DNA of 9,354 nt. Source: Bacillota bacterium. GTDB lineage: Bacteria > Bacillota > Clostridia > Acetivibrionales > DSM-1351. Below, in pieces: positions 5,594 through 9,354 of this stretch; the first letter of the stretch is position 1; each line of letters starts with the position of its first letter. The translations under genes and the position numbers were made by a program. The DNA lies in NCBI GenBank assembly GCA_023436515.1, contig JAEZIV010000462.1, positions 1 through 9,354 of the forward strand, read 5' to 3'. A model generated the notes under the pieces. The model saw only the letters and a program-made list of their open reading frames with translations. It searched no databases and was not told where the DNA came from.

Positions 5594-8362
5594 TTATGCA
5601 TCTCTTTTGTAGGTCAGCTTAACCTCTCCTATTTTTAATCCACTCTGACCAAAATACAACTTAATATAATTAAACTTGCTGAAAAATGGCCCTACTTCAA
5701 AGGATTTCTCAATCCACTGACCATTAGTGCCGTTTATGGTCACCATGCTTACTAAATCCCTGTTAATAAATATCGACAATGGTAGCTGGGCAACTTCACC
5801 TGAATCAGAGCTTAATTTCATACTAAAGCTGTAAATGGCGCAATTTTTTATAAACTCAAGACCGAATAATGTCTCCGAACCCCTTTCGGTATTTATATTC
5901 GAAATGTCGAGATAGGTTTCTTCCTCAACAGGGGTATAGCTAAGATCAAAAGCTGCGGTTCCTTCTGCCTCCCGGCTTTCAATATCAGCAAGCTCCTCCG
6001 GGGACAGTCTCCCAAGGTAGCGGTCCATAACAGGCAGCCTCATAAGCGTCTGGCAAATATTCCGTACCGAGCGTTGCAGCTCTCCCCTTGAAATAGTCCC
6101 AGCCTTTAACCCGACTATTGTATTATCATCAGCACTATTTGCTTCCGAGTCATTAACAACCATATATATATCATTCTGAGCTCTCACCATAGCCGCGGTA
6201 TTATTTTGGCGGGCCTCCATGCCTTCATCATTCATTTTTGCCCACCAATCAGTCATAACTACTCCTTCAAAACCCCATTCCTTTCTCAGAACAGTAGTTA
6301 GCAGGTCATAGTTCCCGGCAGTCCACAGGCCGTTAATGGCCCCATATGTAGACATGACCATAAAGGCATTGCCTTCCTTTACAGCAATTTCAAAACCTTT
6401 TAAGTAAATCTCTCTAAGAGCTCTCTCTGACACCACGGAATCAAGATATGTACGTCTGAATTCCTGGTTATTGGCTGCAAAGTGTTTAATTGTACCGGTT
6501 GTACCGTAACGATGCATCCCCCGAAGCTGAGCTGCAGCCATTTTTCCTGTCAGCAATGGGTCCTCTGAGAAGTATTCAAAATTCCTGCCGTTTAAGGGGT
6601 TTCGATGAATATTCATTCCCGGTCCCAGCAATGTATCAATTCGATTTTTTCTAAGCTCTAGTCCCACCATTTCGAACAGTTCCTCAACAAGGGACTCATT
6701 AAAGGTTGAGGCAATAGCCGTTCCATTTGGAAGGCTAAAAGCCTTTGTTCCACAATCCATTCGTATACCTGAAGGACCGTCGGCACAACAGCCTACCGGT
6801 ATACCTAATTTACCCAGATTCCCTGTCAAACCTCCGAAGGCGGAAGCTGTCCCAGGAGTAACCTTTGGGGAGCACATCCCCTCTCCTCGCACAATACACG
6901 CCATATCCTCGTCAGACAACTGGCTTAGAAAATCCTCCATGGAAGCCTTTCCATCATAAACTGCTTCCAGAGTTATTCCGCAGTCTCCTTTAAATGGAAT
7001 TTCAGTCGGCCTTGAGGATAAAACTCTCTGCTCCAGATCGATTGATCGGGTTTGAACAGCCTCCTCGATCATTATTACTCCGTCAGTGGTCTCTATAGCT
7101 TTTAATCTATCAAAGCTCTTTACAGGAGCCAAGACCTCCTGTAGCTCTGCAGTGGCAATAATTGAATTAAGTTCAAAACTTCCAGCGAACATTGCACTTC
7201 TTACATCATTTCCAGCGTAAATTCTATATTGTCCCGGTTCCAAAATATAGCAGGACTTATTGCCTGTACAGCCGTTATCATCATAAGAGGCCATGTCCTT
7301 GAGGTAAAGTATGAACTCAAGCTGCTCTTTATCTCCAGGCTGCAAAAGGTGGGTCTTTTTGAATGCTGCCAGACATTTTGCAGGCTTACCGAGCTTACCC
7401 TGGGGAGCAGAAAAATAAACCTGTATGACTTCCTTCCCTGCTAATTTGCCGATATTTTTCACAGTAACAGCCAGCATCACCTTCTCATTGTCGGCCTTAA
7501 AGCTTGCTGTAGTGCTTTCAAACTCAGTATAGGACAGTCCAAAACCAAAGGGATATAAAACCTTATCTGCTGCCACAGTTTCAAAATAACGGTAACCTAC
7601 AAATATATCCTCCGCATAAATGGCTTCTGCTTCACCACCAAAATTTGAAGTAGATGGGTAATGAGCTATATCCGCTGCAAGGGTATCGGGGAGCTTACCA
7701 CATGGATTGACCTTCCCCGTAAGGACGTCAACCGCTGCATACCCGCCTTCCATACCTCCCTGCCACACATAAATAACCGATTCAGGATTATACTTTGCAA
7801 CCCATTTCATATCAATAATATTACCTGTATTAAGAACAACAGCTGTACGTCTAAAGTACTTACATACCCTTTGTATCATCTCCTCTTCCAGCTCACTCAA
7901 CAGGTAGCTTCCTCTTTCAGCCTTACAGTCCTGATCCTCTCCTGCTGTGCGTCCGATAATTACCAAAGCAAGGTCCGAACGTTTTGACGCCGATTCGACT
8001 ATTTCATCGCTTAAAGGCATTTCAGGCTGTGACCAAGGCTCCTGTCCCCAGCCCTGCCCCTTGTCATAGGGATGCTCCTCAACCCAGCCTTCATATATAT
8101 TTAACAGTTCTTCATCCACCAATATGCTTTCATCTGCCTTAAGTGCCTCAATAATGCTTATTACATATTCTGTGTTAACCATACCACCTGAGCCGGTTCC
8201 GCTTTTGTAGTAGTCAAATTGAATTCTTCCAAAGACAGATACTTTCTCTCCCTCTTTAACAGGCAAAGCACCTTCATCATTTTTTAGTAGTACTGCACTT
8301 TCAGCCGAAACAGAGCGGCCTAGAGCTGCATATTTTGTCATGTCCAGCAAATATTTCCCCAT
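5594..8362 (-). CDS. GH3 beta-glucosidase with swapped domain order
   Basis: A 922-residue retaining glycosidase that likely releases glucose (or a related sugar) from oligosaccharides; with no signal peptide it should be cytoplasmic. The usual GH3 order is reversed. Residues 10-285 are the alpha/beta sandwich (RSVSAESAVLLKN at 16-28, PFGFGLSYTEF at 271-281), with the probable acid/base E142 in GEDQD. Residues 285-395 are the fibronectin-III-like domain. The TIM barrel covers about 470-785: DGPSGIR 528-534, GPGMNIHRNP 580-589, FEYFSEDP 595-602, KH 626-627, and nucleophile D705 in VMTDWW. Ruminococcus albus and Butyrivibrio beta-glucosidases are known with this order. Residues 815-922 add a beta-rich domain resembling a carbohydrate-binding module. 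The start has AAGGGG 7 bases upstream. The gene faces the AraC regulator. The exact substrate cannot be told from the sequence. Confidence 0.93.
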   Translation of the reverse strand: MGKYLLDMTKYAALGRSVSAESAVLLKNDEGALPVKEGEKVSVFGRIQFDYYKSGTGSGGMVNTEYVISIIEALKADESILVDEELLNIYEGWVEEHPYDKGQGWGQEPWSQPEMPLSDEIVESASKRSDLALVIIGRTAGEDQDCKAERGSYLLSELEEEMIQRVCKYFRRTAVVLNTGNIIDMKWVAKYNPESVIYVWQGGMEGGYAAVDVLTGKVNPCGKLPDTLAADIAHYPSTSNFGGEAEAIYAEDIFVGYRYFETVAADKVLYPFGFGLSYTEFESTTASFKADNEKVMLAVTVKNIGKLAGKEVIQVYFSAPQGKLGKPAKCLAAFKKTHLLQPGDKEQLEFILYLKDMASYDDNGCTGNKSCYILEPGQYRIYAGNDVRSAMFAGSFELNSIIATAELQEVLAPVKSFDRLKAIETTDGVIMIEEAVQTRSIDLEQRVLSSRPTEIPFKGDCGITLEAVYDGKASMEDFLSQLSDEDMACIVRGEGMCSPKVTPGTASAFGGLTGNLGKLGIPVGCCADGPSGIRMDCGTKAFSLPNGTAIASTFNESLVEELFEMVGLELRKNRIDTLLGPGMNIHRNPLNGRNFEYFSEDPLLTGKMAAAQLRGMHRYGTTGTIKHFAANNQEFRRTYLDSVVSERALREIYLKGFEIAVKEGNAFMVMSTYGAINGLWTAGNYDLLTTVLRKEWGFEGVVMTDWWAKMNDEGMEARQNNTAAMVRAQNDIYMVVNDSEANSADDNTIVGLKAGTISRGELQRSVRNICQTLMRLPVMDRYLGRLSPEELADIESREAEGTAAFDLSYTPVEEETYLDISNINTERGSETLFGLEFIKNCAIYSFSMKLSSDSGEVAQLPLSIFINRDLVSMVTINGTNGQWIEKSFEVGPFFSKFNYIKLYFGQSGLKIGEVKLTYKRDA

Positions 8363-8426
8363 ACTGATTCCCCTTATTCAATAGCTAGTTTAAATGCCAA
8401 TCAATGTTCCGTATTAATGATAACAC

Positions 8427-8449
8427 AGACTACCTGAAACAAGCAGTCT
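8427..8449 (-). repeat. Hairpin in the GH3 leader
   Basis: AGACTAC (8427-8433) and GCAGTCT (8443-8449) pair over 7 bp, with one G-T wobble in the minus-strand RNA, around a 9-base loop. It lies about 65-85 bases before the GH3 start, within the predicted GH3 leader. No T run follows, so it is not a terminator. Its role is unknown. Confidence 0.35.
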
Positions 8450-8478
8450 CGCTATAAAAAATCATTAGGCATGAGCAC

Positions 8479-8516
8479 AAAAAAAATGCATAGTATTATT
8501 AATCACCTACTATGCA
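8479..8516 (-). terminator. Inverted repeat with T8 run: terminator of the Spo0E-like gene, or GH3 operator
   Basis: TGCATAGTA (8487-8495) and TACTATGCA (8508-8516) form a perfect 9-bp stem with a 12-base loop, followed on the minus strand by eight T (8479-8486). This is a good Rho-independent terminator shape for transcription coming from the Spo0E-like gene, although it lies about 120 bases after that stop. The same repeat covers the predicted start point of the GH3 promoter at 8518-8546, and its arms are centred 21 bases apart, two helical turns, as in dimeric repressor sites. Confidence 0.65.
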
Positions 8517-8517
8517 C

Positions 8518-8546
8518 ATTATATCAATGCGAACGCGTGTTAGCAA
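8518..8546 (-). promoter_or_regulatory. Predicted sigma-A promoter of the GH3 gene
   Basis: TTGCTA (8541-8546, 4 of 6) and a perfect TATAAT (8518-8523) stand 17 bases apart on the minus strand. Transcription would start near 8511 and give a leader of about 150 bases before the GH3 ATG. The start falls inside the 30-bp inverted repeat at 8487-8516, so an initiating RNA would lack most of one arm and could not fold the full terminator stem. Confidence 0.55.
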
Positions 8547-8566
8547 TTCATTAATAATATAGAATT

Positions 8567-8615
8567 TTTCGAGAGTGAAGCTACACATGAGGCTATTAAC
8601 GTTACTCTTTCGAAA
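8567..8615 (-). repeat. Imperfect inverted repeat after the Spo0E-like gene
   Basis: TTTCGAGAGT (8567-8576) pairs with ACTCTTTCGAAA (8604-8615) over 10 bp with a 2-base bulge, and the loop holds a further AGC/GCT pair. It begins 25 bases after the Spo0E-like stop. On the minus strand it is followed by AAAATTCTATATT rather than a clean T run, so at most it is a weak terminator or an RNA-stabilising structure. Confidence 0.35.
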
Positions 8616-8639
8616 TGAAGTAAGATGTATCAACATTAG

Positions 8640-8834
8640 TTAAACTACTGATATATCCTCTATAGATATGGACGGATCGTTCTTAAGGTATTCAAGGACT
8701 ATTTGATCCATTTTTATACTGATTTCCAGCAGAAGGCTATAGTTACAGTTTTCGGCATCTATCTCTGCAGCAGCACTGTTCAGTAAGTCCCTTATATTCT
8801 CAAGCTCCTCCCGAAGCCTGATAGCTTTGTTCAT
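8640..8834 (-). CDS. Spo0E-like sporulation regulatory protein (aspartyl-phosphate phosphatase)
   Basis: A 64-residue helical protein of the length typical for the Spo0E family. Helix 1 spans about 3-27 (RLREELENIRDLLNSAA), then comes a short turn, then helix 2 at about 32-52 with LLLEISIKMDQIVLEYLKN. The SIKMD at 39-43 stands where the family has its S.xLD (SQELD-like) phosphatase motif, with serine and aspartate kept. Family members dephosphorylate Spo0A~P, the master regulator of sporulation, and so delay entry into sporulation; whether this copy acts on Spo0A is inferred. The ribosome binding site AAAGGAAG lies 6 bases upstream of the ATG. It has its own promoter and sits upstream of GH3 in the same direction, but a terminator-like repeat separates them, so co-transcription is unlikely to be strong. 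Confidence 0.82.
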   Translation of the reverse strand: MNKAIRLREELENIRDLLNSAAAEIDAENCNYSLLLEISIKMDQIVLEYLKNDPSISIEDISVV

Positions 8835-8915
8835 AGTACACTTCCTTTACTTTTTATTACTATTTAGTCATAAAATGAATATTTTTGAAAATAACGTTGT
8901 ATTTTGCACTTATTT

Positions 8916-8944
8916 ATAATAAACAAAAAATGTAATTAAATCAA
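8916..8944 (-). promoter_or_regulatory. Predicted sigma-A promoter of the Spo0E-like gene
   Basis: TTGATT (8939-8944, 4 of 6) and TATTAT (8916-8921, 5 of 6) are 17 bases apart on the minus strand, starting transcription near 8909 and leaving a leader of about 75 bases. The rest of the 8835-8975 stretch is very AT-rich and shows nothing else. Confidence 0.5.
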
Positions 8945-8975
8945 GAAAAAGTTTTCACATTTTCCTACTTAACTT

Positions 8976-9039
8976 AAAAAACAGGATACATCTATGATTG
9001 AAATTAATTAGTTCTAAAATCAAATCAGACACATCCTGT
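8976..9039 (-). terminator. Rho-independent terminator of the MFS transporter gene
   Basis: In minus-strand RNA the arm at 9027-9039 pairs with 8981-8993 over 13 bp, including three G-U wobbles, closing a 33-base loop. The stem runs into six T (8976-8981). The wobbles work only on the minus strand, which fits its use 38 bases after the transporter stop. The long loop is the only weak point. Confidence 0.7.
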
Positions 9040-9076
9040 ATTTAAACATAAAATAAAATTGCTATTGAAGCTAAAG

Positions 9077-9354
9077 CTACTCTTCCGCCTTAACAACAGC
9101 AAGGGCTTGCCGGGATACTTTTCTTTGGTAGAAATTGAAAAGCACCATTGAAGCCAAAATAATAGCCGCGCACAAATAAAATGTAGTTGCATAGCTGAAG
9201 CGGGCCGAGATTTCTCCCCCAAGAATAGGACCAAGCCCCTGTCCAATATCTGCTCCAATGTAGAAAGTGCTGGTGGCAACTCCCACTCTGCCGGCATCCA
9301 CCCTTTTTATACACTCTGCCTGCAAGGAAATTTGCCCGCCCCCCTGTCCGATGG
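9077..9354 (-). CDS. MFS transporter, C-terminal end only (gene begins outside the window)
   Basis: The minus-strand frame is open from the window edge to a TAG at 9077-9079, giving 91 complete C-terminal residues. The stretch around QAECIKRV..GRVGVATSTF and GADIGQGLGPILGG is the glycine-rich signature of the later half of a major facilitator permease. It is followed by a last hydrophobic segment (TTFYLCAAIILASMVLFNF) and a short basic then acidic cytoplasmic tail. MFS proteins move small solutes or drugs across the membrane by coupling to an ion gradient; this fragment resembles the drug-efflux branch but cannot fix the substrate. The apparent internal start at 9325 is a TTG leucine codon within the frame, not a true start. 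It is transcribed towards the Spo0E-like gene and stopped by its own terminator. Confidence 0.82.
   Translation of the reverse strand, partial: IGQGGGQISLQAECIKRVDAGRVGVATSTFYIGADIGQGLGPILGGEISARFSYATTFYLCAAIILASMVLFNFYQRKVSRQALAVVKAEE

Noticed and set aside
7229..7987. Plus-strand ORFs of 71 and 108 codons within the GH3 gene
   Set aside because: They are antisense to well-conserved GH3 motifs and show no start signal or family resemblance.

Overview
The window looks like chromosomal DNA of a low-GC, endospore-forming member of the Clostridia, most like the plant-fibre-degrading Ruminiclostridium/Clostridium group. The reasons are AT-rich intergenic DNA with strong GGAGG-type ribosome binding sites, a Spo0E-like sporulation phosphatase, cyclic-di-GMP signalling proteins, an AraC-type regulator of the clostridial kind, and a cytoplasmic GH3 beta-glucosidase with domains in swapped order. 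The genus is an inference from gene content, not from a search.

Left part (1-3927): a membrane sensor with a CHASE4 domain (minus strand, 3' end outside the window) is divergent from a lipoprotein with a C-terminal bacterial Ig-like domain. The 313-base gap between them holds a promoter for each direction and a structured segment that may be an RNA leader. The lipoprotein converges on an HD-GYP cyclic-di-GMP phosphodiesterase, with a perfect 13-bp terminator-like stem between the two stops.

Middle (3928-8362): the HD-GYP gene is divergent from a 422-residue AraC-family regulator, which converges on a 922-residue GH3 glycosidase. The 232 bases between the last two carry more than a spacer needs: on the minus strand there are a promoter, two hairpins, a good ribosome binding site, a ten-codon ORF and a GC-rich terminator hairpin. 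Together they make a candidate unit of about 140 nt.

Right part (8363-9354): upstream of GH3 lies a consensus promoter whose start point falls in a 30-bp inverted repeat. That repeat, followed by eight T on the minus strand, also looks like a Rho-independent terminator. Next come a Spo0E-like gene with its own promoter and the C-terminal end of an MFS transporter with its own terminator.

Likely logic: the GH3 enzyme hydrolyses imported oligosaccharides in the cytoplasm, and the neighbouring AraC protein is the natural candidate regulator. The CHASE4 sensor, HD-GYP enzyme and Spo0E-like protein are signalling functions placed around it. No insertion sequence, CRISPR array, tRNA or rRNA was seen. 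The least explained parts are the small unit at 5385-5560, the leader at 1091-1240 and the promoter/inverted-repeat overlap at 8479-8546.
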